Assembly (NCBI RefSeq): GCF_016804325.1
Contig: NZ_CP043627.1
Coordinates: forward strand, 5,973,501 to 6,037,500
Direction of reading: 5' to 3'
Source of the DNA: Methylobacterium aquaticum
GTDB lineage: Bacteria > Pseudomonadota > Alphaproteobacteria > Rhizobiales > Beijerinckiaceae
Length of the DNA: 64,000 bases
In this document: in pieces, positions 9,664-17,732 of the stretch
Numbering within the stretch: position 1 is the stretch's first letter
How the letters are laid out: each line of letters starts with the position of its first letter
Notes under the pieces: model-generated
Database searches by the model: none
What the model was told of the DNA's origin: nothing
What the model saw: the letters and a program-made list of their open reading frames with translations, nothing else
Position numbers and translations under genes: made by a program

Positions 9664-10541
9664 GCGAGAACCAGGCGCACTTCCCGATCGCCATCATGGC
9701 GCGCGTGCTGGGCGTCTCGAAGGCCGGGTACTACGCTTGGTCCGGCCGTCCTCTCTCGGCGCGGGCTCAGGCGGACGAGGTGCTGCTCCGGCGCATCCGC
9801 ACGATCCACCTGAGCTCGCGCCAGACCTGCGGCTCGCCACGGGTCCAGGCAGAGTTGCGTGACCAGGGCGAGGCCCACAGCCGCAAGCGCATCGCCCGGC
9901 TGATGCGACAGGCGGGTCTCGTCGGGGCATGCCATCGCCGCGGCGGGCCGGTGACGACGCGGCGCGACCAGGAGGCTCGGCCGGCCCCGGATCTGGTCGA
10001 CCGCAGCTTTACGGCTGACGAGCCCAACCGGCTGTGGGTCGCGGACATCACCTACATCCCGACGAGGGCCGGGTTCCTCTACTTGGCCATCGTACTCGAT
10101 GCATTCAGCCGCCGGATCGTAGGCTGGTCCATGGCGGATCATCTAAGAACTGAACTGGTGCTGGACGCGCTCGAGATGGCCGTCGGCCAGAGAAAGCCAC
10201 GAGATGTGATCCACCACTCGGATCAGGGCTCGCAATATACGTCGCTGGCCTTCGGCAGTCGCTGCCGCGAGGCGGGTGTGCGGCCCTCGATGGGCTCGGT
10301 CGGTGATACTTACGACAACGCCATGGCCGAGAGCTTCTTCTCAACCCTGGAATGCGAGTTGCTCGCTCGCCGGCGCTTCCACTCCCGGCCCGAGGCTCGC
10401 ATGGCCCTCTTCAGCTACCTCGAGGGCTTCTACAATCCAGTGCGGCGACACTCCGCCCTGGCCTACCGATCACTCCTCGTCTACGAACAGGAGCATCGCC
10501 CAAAACCCGCAACCGGGACCCTGGTCAGCCGAGCCCCATAA
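9660..10541 (+). CDS. IS3-family transposase OrfB (DDE integrase)
   Basis: This 293-residue catalytic subunit has the HTH_21 N-terminal region followed by the rve core. The acidic triad is visible: D in WVADITYI, D in IHHSDQGSQY, and E in AMAESFFSTLE. Length and motifs are intact, so the element could still be active. It overlaps OrfA by four bases. Confidence 0.93.
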   Translation: MSENQAHFPIAIMARVLGVSKAGYYAWSGRPLSARAQADEVLLRRIRTIHLSSRQTCGSPRVQAELRDQGEAHSRKRIARLMRQAGLVGACHRRGGPVTTRRDQEARPAPDLVDRSFTADEPNRLWVADITYIPTRAGFLYLAIVLDAFSRRIVGWSMADHLRTELVLDALEMAVGQRKPRDVIHHSDQGSQYTSLAFGSRCREAGVRPSMGSVGDTYDNAMAESFFSTLECELLARRRFHSRPEARMALFSYLEGFYNPVRRHSALAYRSLLVYEQEHRPKPATGTLVSRAP

Positions 10542-10567
10542 CCGTCCACAGAAACGGGGCAATCCCA

Positions 10568-10974
10568 TAGTGTCGCGTCGTGAGGTGCTGGCTGCGCCGA
10601 GAGCGGCTCGGGAACAGCCAGTCGCCCGCCCGTAAGCTGCGCGAAGTCAGCCAATCCGCAAGTGCCTCGCGTGTCGGCTCGGTGATCTCGAAGGGCACCG
10701 GCCTTCCGGTCTTCTGCTGGCACACCGTCGCGCGGAGGCGGACTGCATCGCCGAGGTGAACGTCGCTTACGCGTAGGCGGACAAGATCGCATCCACGCAG
10801 CTTGCTATCGACGGCAAGGTTGAAGAGGGCGAGGTCTCGCGTGCGGTTGGCGAGCTGCAGGTGGGTTCGCAAGGCCCAGATGTGCTTAGGCTTCAGGGGT
10901 GGTTTCGGTCCGACAATACGGCCACGGTTCCAAGGAACACGCGTGGTAGACGGAATGGTTGAGGTTTCCTGCAT
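10568..10974 (-). pseudogene. Tyrosine recombinase, C-terminally truncated by the IS3 element
   Basis: From ATG 10974 the protein is nearly identical to the intact recombinase at 25747-26376 (MQETSTIPSTTRVPWNRGRI and onward), but similarity ends after HLTTRHYG at 10568, where the IS3 right end starts. The catalytic HxxR, second His and nucleophilic Tyr are lost, so this copy is dead. A spurious tail of 12 residues is read from the IS. Confidence 0.9.
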
Positions 10975-11318
10975 GACAAGCTCCTTGGTTGAGGAGCAAG
11001 TCAGGAGACGTCTGCCGATGCCGCTGAGTCTAACTCTGTTGGCGGTTTGGTTCTGAGAAAGCCGACAAGAGAGTCGTGGAAGCTGATCCGTCACCTCAGA
11101 CCCGATAGTGCGCCGATGAAGGCGGCTGCACTCTTGCCGCCTTCGACCCCCGGCCAGGCCCCCTCCCCTTCCGCTCCCTGGGTACGCCCGCAACCATGTG
11201 CAGGTACGTGACCATGCGCCGGCGGACCAGATCTATGCCTCCACGGACATGCAGACGGTTGCCGACTGAAATCTTGACAGTGCCCTCAGCCAGCATGCCG
11301 CCTGTTCAGTATGCGCCA
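10568..11318 (-). repeat. Direct repeat copy 1 (recombinase gene plus upstream region)
   Basis: This segment of about 750 bp is repeated in the same orientation at 25970-26722. Similarity covers the recombinase N-terminal half, the ribosome binding site and roughly 340 bp of upstream non-coding DNA ending in CTGTTCAGTATGCGCCA, after which the two loci diverge sharply. The shared outer end probably marks the edge of a mobile unit. Confidence 0.88.
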
Positions 11319-11535
11319 GTTGCGGACCTTCTACAATGGCTCTAGAAACGGCTGCTCAACGCTTGATAGCGGATCTTCGAAGGCGGTCGATCGCGCGCCT
11401 TGAGCTCGGCTGCTTCCGAGCCCGAGGCGAGATTGCACCGCCGAAACCCGTGGCTGTCCCTCGACCGTCGGCCCGGCACCCGTCACGCAGCGGCGCGGGG
11501 CTCCAGGGTCCCACGCCTCGCTGAGGGCTCGCCGC

Positions 11536-12498
11536 TCAGGACCGACCGAAGCCGTAAAGCGTCGCCGGGTTGTCGACGAGGATGCGCCGCCGTGCAGCCT
11601 CGCTCGGAGCCCAGTCGGCGAGGAGGTCGAACAGGCCGGCATCGTCCGGCATGTGCTTCTCGCCGCGATGGGGCCAGTCGCTGCCCCAGACCATCCGCTC
11701 CGGCGCCGCCTTCGCGAAGAGCCGGGCGACCTCGGTCGCGTCGGCGTAGGCCGGCGGGCCGCTCGTGGTGTTGAGGTAGGCGCCCGACAGCTTCATCCAG
11801 GTCCGGCCGCCATCGAGCAGCTTGAGCACGACCGGGACGGCGCGGTGGTTCAGCCCCTGCCCGGGCAGCAGGCGGGCGAGGTGGTCGATGACGAGCGGGG
11901 TCGGCAGGCGCGCCAGGACCTCGGCGTGGTCGGCGATCTGGTCGCCGGTCATGTAGACCTGGACGTGCCAGCCGAGGGGATGGACCTTCCGGGCCATCGC
12001 CTCCAGGCGCTCGGCCGTGGTGGCGCCCCAGGATTGCGGGGTGACGAAGTTGACCCGAATGCCGACCGCGCCGCGGGCGGCCATGTCCTTCAGCTCGGCC
12101 TCGGTCACGTCGAGGTCGACGACCACGACGGCGCGTGCCGACGCCCCGAGCTGCGCCACCCCGTCGAGGGTGGCGCGGTTGTCGATGCCGTAGGTCGACG
12201 GGGTCACGACGACGGTCCGGCTCGTGCCGATCCGCTTCTGGAACAGGCGGTAGGCCGCGACGTCGCTGTCGGCGACCGGCTGGCCCTTCCAGTGGGCTGA
12301 GGCGGGGAAACGCGTCGAGAAGATGTGGATGTGCGAGTCGCAGGCGTGGGCCGGCACCGCGGTCTTCGGCGGCTCGGTGCCGGCCGAGAACGGCACGGCG
12401 GTCTGGGCGAGGGCATCGCCGAGGGGCAAGGTGGCGGCGGCAAGAGCGCCGGCGGCTTTCAGCATGTCGCGTCGCGACGGATTGAACACAGCCGTCAT
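11536..12498 (-). CDS. Tat-exported amidohydrolase (PDC-hydrolase/lactonase type)
   Basis: This 320-residue amidohydrolase-2 family protein resembles 2-pyrone-4,6-dicarboxylate hydrolase (LigI) and sulfomuconolactonase types. After the Tat signal (SRRDMLKAAGALAAATLPLG, cut near DALA) comes the metal-site strand CDSHIHIF, then STYGIDN, and the C-terminal active-site loop VWGSDWPH. ATG 12498 is chosen because GGGGAGG lies 5 nt upstream. It is 117 bp downstream of a paralogue with the same layout, and the cluster carries transport and aldolase genes, so it probably opens a lactone ring in the periplasm. The substrate is unknown. Confidence 0.88.
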   Translation of the reverse strand: MTAVFNPSRRDMLKAAGALAAATLPLGDALAQTAVPFSAGTEPPKTAVPAHACDSHIHIFSTRFPASAHWKGQPVADSDVAAYRLFQKRIGTSRTVVVTPSTYGIDNRATLDGVAQLGASARAVVVVDLDVTEAELKDMAARGAVGIRVNFVTPQSWGATTAERLEAMARKVHPLGWHVQVYMTGDQIADHAEVLARLPTPLVIDHLARLLPGQGLNHRAVPVVLKLLDGGRTWMKLSGAYLNTTSGPPAYADATEVARLFAKAAPERMVWGSDWPHRGEKHMPDDAGLFDLLADWAPSEAARRRILVDNPATLYGFGRS

Positions 12499-12615
12499 GG
12501 TGACCTCCCCTTCTGTTCTTCTCTGCCGTTTGACCATTGAGCGCATCTCCCGTCTCCCGTGCGGGAGAGGGAATCCTGCGACTTGTCCTTATTGCGCCGC
12601 TTCGTCCGAAACCCG

Positions 12616-13569
12616 TCAGAACCCGTAGAGCCGGGCCGGGTTCGAGACGAGAATCTTGGCCTGCACGGCCGGATCGGGCGCCCACTCCGCGAGGAGGTCG
12701 AGGAGGCCGGCATCGTCCGGCTTGCCCTCGGCCGGGGAAGTCGGGTGCGGCCAGTCAGAGCCCCAGACCAGCCGCTCGGGCGCGAGCGCGACATAGGCGC
12801 GGGCAAGCCGGCCGCGGTCGGCGTAAAACGGCGGGCCTGACTTCGACAGGATGTAGGCGCCCGTCAGCTTCACCCAGGCGCCGCGGTTCGCGATCAGATC
12901 GGCGATGACCCGGAAACCCGGATGGTCGGGCCCGGCGGGCTCCGGCAGGTGGCCCATGTGGTCGAACACCACCGGGACCGGCAGACGCTCCAGCACGTCG
13001 CGCAGCTCGACGATCTTCTCGCCCTCGGAGACGAGCTGGATGTGCCAGCCGAGATCGGCGATCTTGCGGGCGACCGGTTCGAGATCGGTGATCGGCGCGC
13101 CGCCCGGCAGCCGCGTGCCGAAGCGCACGCCGCGGATGCCGGCCTCGTCGAGGCGGCGCAGCTCGTCGGCGGTGACACTCGCATCGAGCATCGCGACGCC
13201 GCGGGCGCTCGGCCCGAAGGCCTTTACCGATTCCACCAGCAATCGGTTGTCGGTGCCGTAGGTCGAGGGCTGCACCACGACGTTGCGGGTGAGGCCGAGC
13301 CGGCGCTGGAGCGCGCGATAATCCTCGACGCTCGCATCCGGCGGGCGCAGCGTCGCGGCCGGCGCCGGGGGGAAGCGGGCATCGTAGATGTGGTGGTGGC
13401 AATCGGCGGCGTTCGCCGGGACCGCGATCCGGGGCTTCTCGGTGCCGCCGGACCAGCGCACGGCCTGGGCGGCGGCCGGGCCGGCGCCGCCGAGCCCGGC
13501 CGCGAGGGAGCCGGTTGCGAGGAGCGCGAGGTGGTCGCGCCGCGTCATCGTGCTCATCGGTGCGCTCAT
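12616..13569 (-). CDS. Tat-exported amidohydrolase, paralogue 2
   Basis: This 317-residue protein is a clear paralogue of the downstream amidohydrolase: it shares STYGTDN, an SGPPFYAD segment and VWGSDWPHP. It has its own Tat signal (TRRDHLALLATGSLAAGLGG, cleaved near AAAQA), and its metal motif is CHHHIYD. The start overlaps the SMP-30 gene stop by 4 bp, so the two are translationally coupled. A second in-frame ATG at 13557 is also possible. Two diverged copies suggest either two substrates or stereoisomers. Confidence 0.88.
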   Translation of the reverse strand: MSAPMSTMTRRDHLALLATGSLAAGLGGAGPAAAQAVRWSGGTEKPRIAVPANAADCHHHIYDARFPPAPAATLRPPDASVEDYRALQRRLGLTRNVVVQPSTYGTDNRLLVESVKAFGPSARGVAMLDASVTADELRRLDEAGIRGVRFGTRLPGGAPITDLEPVARKIADLGWHIQLVSEGEKIVELRDVLERLPVPVVFDHMGHLPEPAGPDHPGFRVIADLIANRGAWVKLTGAYILSKSGPPFYADRGRLARAYVALAPERLVWGSDWPHPTSPAEGKPDDAGLLDLLAEWAPDPAVQAKILVSNPARLYGF

Positions 13570-14483
13570 GCGTGGGAGAAGAGGGGCTGGCCGGGAGCCG
13601 GCATCGGGACCGTGAGGATGCTGCCGGTGGCGGATTCGGTGATGAACAGGGTCTTCCGATCGGAACCGCCATACGCGACGTTGGTGGTCGAGATCCCGGC
13701 GGGCGACCTCACCCGCAGCAGCGGCTCGGCCACCGGCGACAGGCGCCAGATCGAGCCGAAGCCGGTATGGGCGACGATCAGGCAGCCTTCCTCGTCGAGC
13801 GCGATGCCGTCCGGCCCGCCCATTCCGCCATGAAGCTGCGCGAACACCCCGACCTTCGAGACCAGCCCGCTGGTGCCAAGCGGGATGCGCCAGATCTGCT
13901 GCGCCCGGGTCACCGCGACGAACAGGTTCTTCATCGCGGTGTCGACCACGATGCCGTTGGGGCTCGGCACGGTGTCGATCAGGCAGGTCAGCTCGCCGGA
14001 GGGGCGCAGGCGGTAGACCCGGCCCGTCGGGTCCTGGAGGCCGGTCTGGCCCTGGTCGGTGAAGTAGAGGTCGCCGTTCGCCGCGAAGGTGAGGTCGTTG
14101 ACGCCCCGGAAACCCTCCGAGCCCGCGGTCTCGAGGAACGGCGTCACCGATCCCGAATCCGGATCGAGCAGCATGAGGCCGTTCTTGTAGCAGGTGATGA
14201 AGATCCGGCCGTCGCGGTGGATCTTCAGCCCGTTCGGCCAGCCGTCATACTCGGCGACGAGGTCCCAGGTCCCGTCCGGCGCGATCCGGAAGATGCGGCC
14301 GTGCGGGATGTCGGTGACATAGAGCCGGCCCTGGCGGTCGAAAACCGGGCCTTCGAGGAAGGAATCGATCGCCTCGCCGCCCCGGTTGGCGTTGGCCCAG
14401 GCCGTGGGTTTCCGCGTGCGGTAGTGGTCCGGCAGGCGGGTGAAGAGCTCGGCCGTGACGGCCGGCGGCGGAGAGAAGAACAT
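13566..14483 (-). CDS. SMP-30/gluconolactonase family protein
   Basis: This 305-residue six-bladed propeller protein has the metal ligands of the SMP-30/LRE family: E in FLEGPVFD, N in GVNDLTF, N in PSPNGI and D in GGPDGIALD. The family hydrolyses lactones (sugar lactones, aldonolactones) and acts with divalent metal. No signal peptide is evident, so it is likely cytosolic, unlike the two amidohydrolases it is coupled to. It lies 31 bp downstream of an MFS carrier gene. Confidence 0.9.
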   Translation of the reverse strand: MFFSPPPAVTAELFTRLPDHYRTRKPTAWANANRGGEAIDSFLEGPVFDRQGRLYVTDIPHGRIFRIAPDGTWDLVAEYDGWPNGLKIHRDGRIFITCYKNGLMLLDPDSGSVTPFLETAGSEGFRGVNDLTFAANGDLYFTDQGQTGLQDPTGRVYRLRPSGELTCLIDTVPSPNGIVVDTAMKNLFVAVTRAQQIWRIPLGTSGLVSKVGVFAQLHGGMGGPDGIALDEEGCLIVAHTGFGSIWRLSPVAEPLLRVRSPAGISTTNVAYGGSDRKTLFITESATGSILTVPMPAPGQPLFSHA

Positions 14484-14514
14484 CGGGTGCCTCGAAAGGG
14501 TTGGGACCGCGCGA

Positions 14515-15834
14515 TCAGGCCGGGACCGCCTGCGCCCGCACGGAGCGGGCGTGCGAGCGGCTGATCATCACGACGCTGACGGCGGCCGCCAGGTCGAGGA
14601 GCGCCACCGGGAGAAGGCCCAGCGCGAAGCTGCCGGTCGCGGTCTTCACCAGCCCGACGACGTTCACCATCAGCCCGCCGCCGATCAGGTTGGCGATGGC
14701 ATTGATGCCGGCGAGCCCCGCCGCCAGGGTGCCGGCCGAGAGCCAGCCGGCCGAGAGCGCCCAGAACGGCCCCTTGAAGGCGTAGGCGCCGACGAGGGCG
14801 AACGACACCGCGACGATCGTCATCGTGATGCCGCCCGCGAGGTTGAGGACGGCGAGGCCGAGTCCGGCGAGCAGCAGCGGGATCGCGGTATGCCAGGTGC
14901 GCTCGGCCCGGCGGTCCGAGTGGCGGCCCCACAGGATCATCAGGACAGTGGCGATGCCGTAGGGCACCGAGTTGACGAAGCCGGTCTGGAGGTTGGTGAG
15001 CCCGAACGACTTGATGATCTGCGGCTGCCAGACCGAGAGGGTGCTGCCGGTGGCCGAGGCCCCGGCGCAGACCAGCGCCATGGTGAGGAAGTACCTGTTG
15101 CGCATCAGCCCCCAGAGCGAGATGTGGCCGACGGGGGTCTTGCCCGCAGCCTCCTCGGCGAGGCGGGAGACCAGCCAGTCGCGCTGTGCGGGCTCGAGCC
15201 AGGTCGCGTCCTTCGGCTTGTCGGTCAGCACGAACAGGCAGGCGATGCCGAGCAGCACCGTCGGCAGCCCCTCCAACACGAACAGCCATTGCCAGCCCTT
15301 GAGCCCGAACAGGCCGTGCAGCTCCAGCAGCGAGACCGAGAGCGGCGAGCCGAGGAAGGTGGCGAGCGGGATCGAGACCGTGAAGGTGGCGAGGACGCGG
15401 GCCCGGTACCGGCTCGGCAGCCAGTAGGTGAGGTAGAGGATCGCCCCGGGGAAGAACCCGGCCTCCGCCGCACCGAGCACGAAGCGCATGACGTAGAGCG
15501 AGTGCGGCCCGGTCACGAGCGCCATGCCCATGGTGACGAGCCCCCAGGTGATCATGATCCGGGCGATCCAGCGTCGCGCCCCGACGCGCTGGAGCGCCAG
15601 ATTGCTCGGCACCTCGACCAGGAAGTACGAGACGAAGAACAGGCTCGCGGCGAAGCCGAACATCGCAGGCGTCAGCCCGAGATCCTGGTTCATCTGCAGG
15701 GCGGCGAAGCCCACGTTCACCCGGTCGAGCAGGGCGAAGAAGTAGCAGACCATCAGGAACGGCACGAGCCGGAGGATCACCCGGCGCATCGTCGTTGCCT
15801 CGAGGGTCTGCGGCTCGTCTGTTGCGGCGCTCAC
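14515..15834 (-). CDS. MFS transporter, anion:cation symporter (ACS) family
   Basis: This 439-residue carrier has 12 predicted membrane helices. The ACS-type signature DRVNVGFAALQM occurs at the end of helix 1, and the helix 2-3 loop has RVGARRWIARIMI. Relatives import carboxylates such as tartrate, phthalate or sugar acids with protons. It shares its family and motifs with the second carrier at 20804-22138, so the cluster has two related importers. It sits 38 bp downstream of the RraA-like gene. Confidence 0.92.
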   Translation of the reverse strand: MSAATDEPQTLEATTMRRVILRLVPFLMVCYFFALLDRVNVGFAALQMNQDLGLTPAMFGFAASLFFVSYFLVEVPSNLALQRVGARRWIARIMITWGLVTMGMALVTGPHSLYVMRFVLGAAEAGFFPGAILYLTYWLPSRYRARVLATFTVSIPLATFLGSPLSVSLLELHGLFGLKGWQWLFVLEGLPTVLLGIACLFVLTDKPKDATWLEPAQRDWLVSRLAEEAAGKTPVGHISLWGLMRNRYFLTMALVCAGASATGSTLSVWQPQIIKSFGLTNLQTGFVNSVPYGIATVLMILWGRHSDRRAERTWHTAIPLLLAGLGLAVLNLAGGITMTIVAVSFALVGAYAFKGPFWALSAGWLSAGTLAAGLAGINAIANLIGGGLMVNVVGLVKTATGSFALGLLPVALLDLAAAVSVVMISRSHARSVRAQAVPA

Positions 15835-15872
15835 GTCCCGTCCTCCCGAATTCCTGGTGTCTGTCGCGTCGT

Positions 15873-16547
15873 TCAGAGGCCTTCGCAGCCGGCCTTCTCC
15901 AGCGCGCGCTCGACCCAGGAGCGGTCGACGGTGCCGGCCCGGATCGCCGCCATGGTCTTGGCCTCGCCCTGCTGCTTGGCGGCGGCGGCGGCATAGACCG
16001 CCTCGACCTGGTCGAAGGGCACGCAGACGACGCCGTCGTCGTCGCCGACGACGAGGTCACCCGGCGCGATCACCATCCCGTCGAGGGCGACCGGCACGTT
16101 CATCTCGCCCGGCCCGTCCTTGTAGGGCCCGCGATGAGTGACGCCGGCGGCAAAGACCGGCAGCGTGTTGGCGCGGATCCAGCCGAGATCGCGCACGGCG
16201 CCGTTCAGCACCACGCCGGCGACGCCGATCTGTTGCGCGTGGCCCAGCATCAGCTCGCCCATCAGCGCGTTGGTGAGGTCGCCGCCGGCATCGATGACGA
16301 GGACGTCGCCGGGCTTGGCGCGGTTGAGGGCGGCATGCACCATCAGGTTGTCGCCGGGCCGCGTCCGCACCGTGAGGGCGACGCCGCAGAGCACGCCGCC
16401 GCCATGCATCGGGCGCAGGCGCGGCCCGGCATGGACCATGCGGCTCATCGAATCGCTGATGTTGGCGACCGCGATCGCCTTGAACTTCTCGACCGTGGCG
16501 GCGTCGACCGTGCGGGTGCGGGGATGGATCTTGAAGCCGATGGGCAT
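15873..16547 (-). CDS. RraA-like / 4-hydroxy-4-methyl-2-oxoglutarate aldolase family protein
   Basis: This 224-residue protein starts at ATG 16547 (MPIGFKIHPRTRTV). RraA/HMG-aldolase fold motifs are visible: GDVLVIDAGGD, GELM, the metal/pyruvate-binding NGAVRD, and GDLVVGDDDGVVCVP. In catabolic clusters this family cleaves 4-carboxy-4-hydroxy-2-oxoadipate or related tertiary alcohol acids to pyruvate plus an oxo-acid. Next to LigI-like hydrolases a role in that sort of pathway is plausible; RNase E inhibition is unlikely given the setting. Confidence 0.85.
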   Translation of the reverse strand: MPIGFKIHPRTRTVDAATVEKFKAIAVANISDSMSRMVHAGPRLRPMHGGGVLCGVALTVRTRPGDNLMVHAALNRAKPGDVLVIDAGGDLTNALMGELMLGHAQQIGVAGVVLNGAVRDLGWIRANTLPVFAAGVTHRGPYKDGPGEMNVPVALDGMVIAPGDLVVGDDDGVVCVPFDQVEAVYAAAAAKQQGEAKTMAAIRAGTVDRSWVERALEKAGCEGL

Positions 16548-16603
16548 GGGGGCGTTCCGGAGTTGAGAGCGTTGATTTCGCTCAAGGCATCTGACATCCA
16601 CCG

Positions 16604-16743
16604 CGTCATTCCGGGGCCGCGAAAGCGGAGCCCGGAATCCAGACGCTCAGGTGGGAGACGAGAAGGCGGACAGCGTTCCGTATTCTTCGGAAAGAACTGC
16701 GGTTCTGGATTCCGGGCTCCGCTTACGCGGCCCCGGAATGACG
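16604..16743. repeat. REP-type inverted repeat
   Basis: Two arms of 40 bp, 16604-16643 and 16704-16743, are reverse complements with one mismatch. Each starts CGTCATTCCGGGGCCGCG at its outer end and ends in CGGAATCCAGA next to a 60-bp spacer. This is the palindromic element widespread in Rhizobiales intergenic regions. Here it separates the upstream three genes of the cluster from the RraA gene and could act as an mRNA-stabilising or attenuating hairpin. Confidence 0.9.
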
Positions 16744-16794
16744 ATGGAGAGCAAGATTACCGTTGGCGGAGAATTGTCGCTGCACGATCTGGGA

Positions 16795-17709
16795 TCAGTC
16801 CGGCTTCATCGCCTTCAACCCCGCCTTCTCGGCCATCGCCTCCAGTGCCTCCTGGTAGGTGGCCGGCACGAGGCCCTTGAAGTGGTCCTTGAGCCCCAGG
16901 CTCTCCTTCCAGCGCAGGCGCTGGGCGATGGCCCGGGCCATGATCGGCTCGACGCCGGAATCGGCGACCGCCTCGGCCGACATCTCCAGCTCCTCGGCCC
17001 GGCGCTTGGCGTGGATGACGCCGGACGGGGTCAGGCTCTGCACCGTGTCCATCCAGGGTCGGGCCAGGGTCTTCGAGGCGGAGGCGAGCACCACCTCGTC
17101 GATGCCGTATTGCCGGGCGGCGAGCAGCATCTCGTCGTGCAGCGCCTCGATGCCCTTGATCAGAACCGAGCGCAGGATCTTGATGCCCGACGCCGTGCCG
17201 AGGGCCGGGCCCATGAAGGCGATCTGCATGCCCCAGGGTACCAGGAGGTCGCGCACCCGCTCGCCGGCCGGCCCGCTCGACAGCATCCGCATGGAATAGC
17301 CGTGGAGCGGCGTGCCCTCGATCGCGCCGTCGCCGAGGAGCGCGCCGGTGGCCGACAGGCGCTCGGCGACGCCCTGCTTCACCTTCGGGGTGGCGGAGGC
17401 GAAGTCGAGGAAGGTGTGGCGCTCCGAGAGCACCGGCGCGAAGGCCTCGGCGCTGTCGAGGGAGGCGACGCCGGGCGTCACGCTGACGATCAGGTCGGCG
17501 GCCTCGGCGAGTTCGGCGTTCGAGCGCACCAGCGTGACCCCGGCCTCCCGCGCGCGGCCCTGGATCAGGTCGGCGTATGGCCCGTCGAACGCGTACTTGT
17601 CGTAGCAGGCGATGCGCTCGAGGCCGGCCCCGCGCAGGCCTGCGCCCAGCGTGCTGCCGATCTCGCCGTAGCCGACGAGGCCGAACCGGAATTGCGTGCG
17701 CTCGGTCAT
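16795..17709 (-). CDS. NAD(P)-dependent 6PGDH-like dehydrogenase with DUF1932
   Basis: This 304-residue protein has an N-terminal Rossmann domain (FGLVGYGEIGSTLG), SVTPGVAS and DFASATPKVK segments, and a C-terminal DUF1932 helical domain around SGIKILRSVLIKGIEA, in which K matches the conserved catalytic lysine of beta-hydroxyacid dehydrogenases. It probably oxidises a 3-hydroxyacid intermediate. It begins 23 bp after the FAD/Fe-S dehydrogenase stop, so it shares that transcript; the REP element follows it. Confidence 0.87.
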   Translation of the reverse strand: MTERTQFRFGLVGYGEIGSTLGAGLRGAGLERIACYDKYAFDGPYADLIQGRAREAGVTLVRSNAELAEAADLIVSVTPGVASLDSAEAFAPVLSERHTFLDFASATPKVKQGVAERLSATGALLGDGAIEGTPLHGYSMRMLSSGPAGERVRDLLVPWGMQIAFMGPALGTASGIKILRSVLIKGIEALHDEMLLAARQYGIDEVVLASASKTLARPWMDTVQSLTPSGVIHAKRRAEELEMSAEAVADSGVEPIMARAIAQRLRWKESLGLKDHFKGLVPATYQEALEAMAEKAGLKAMKPD

Positions 17710-17732
17710 GGGTAACTCCAGTGATGTCGGGG

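Larger units (their letters stand above)
9271..10567 (+). mobile_element. IS3-family insertion sequence (complete)
   Basis: The ends carry matching inverted repeats: TGGGATTGCCCCG at 9271-9283 and its complement CGGGGCAATCCCA at 10555-10567, with partial similarity continuing inward. Total size is about 1.3 kb, usual for IS3. It holds two overlapping reading frames (orfA/orfB). The right end joins integrase sequence exactly at 10568; the left end joins an IS701 remnant. The two flanks are unrelated and no target duplication is visible, so a deletion or recombination occurred at the element after insertion. Confidence 0.88.

Noticed and set aside
8837..9697. 286-residue minus-strand frame across the IS3 left end
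   Set aside because: It crosses from IS3 into the IS701 remnant and is out of frame with both.
14440..15996. 518-residue plus-strand frame opposite the MFS gene
   Set aside because: Rich in Arg/Glu/His with no domain; typical complementary shadow of a membrane protein gene.
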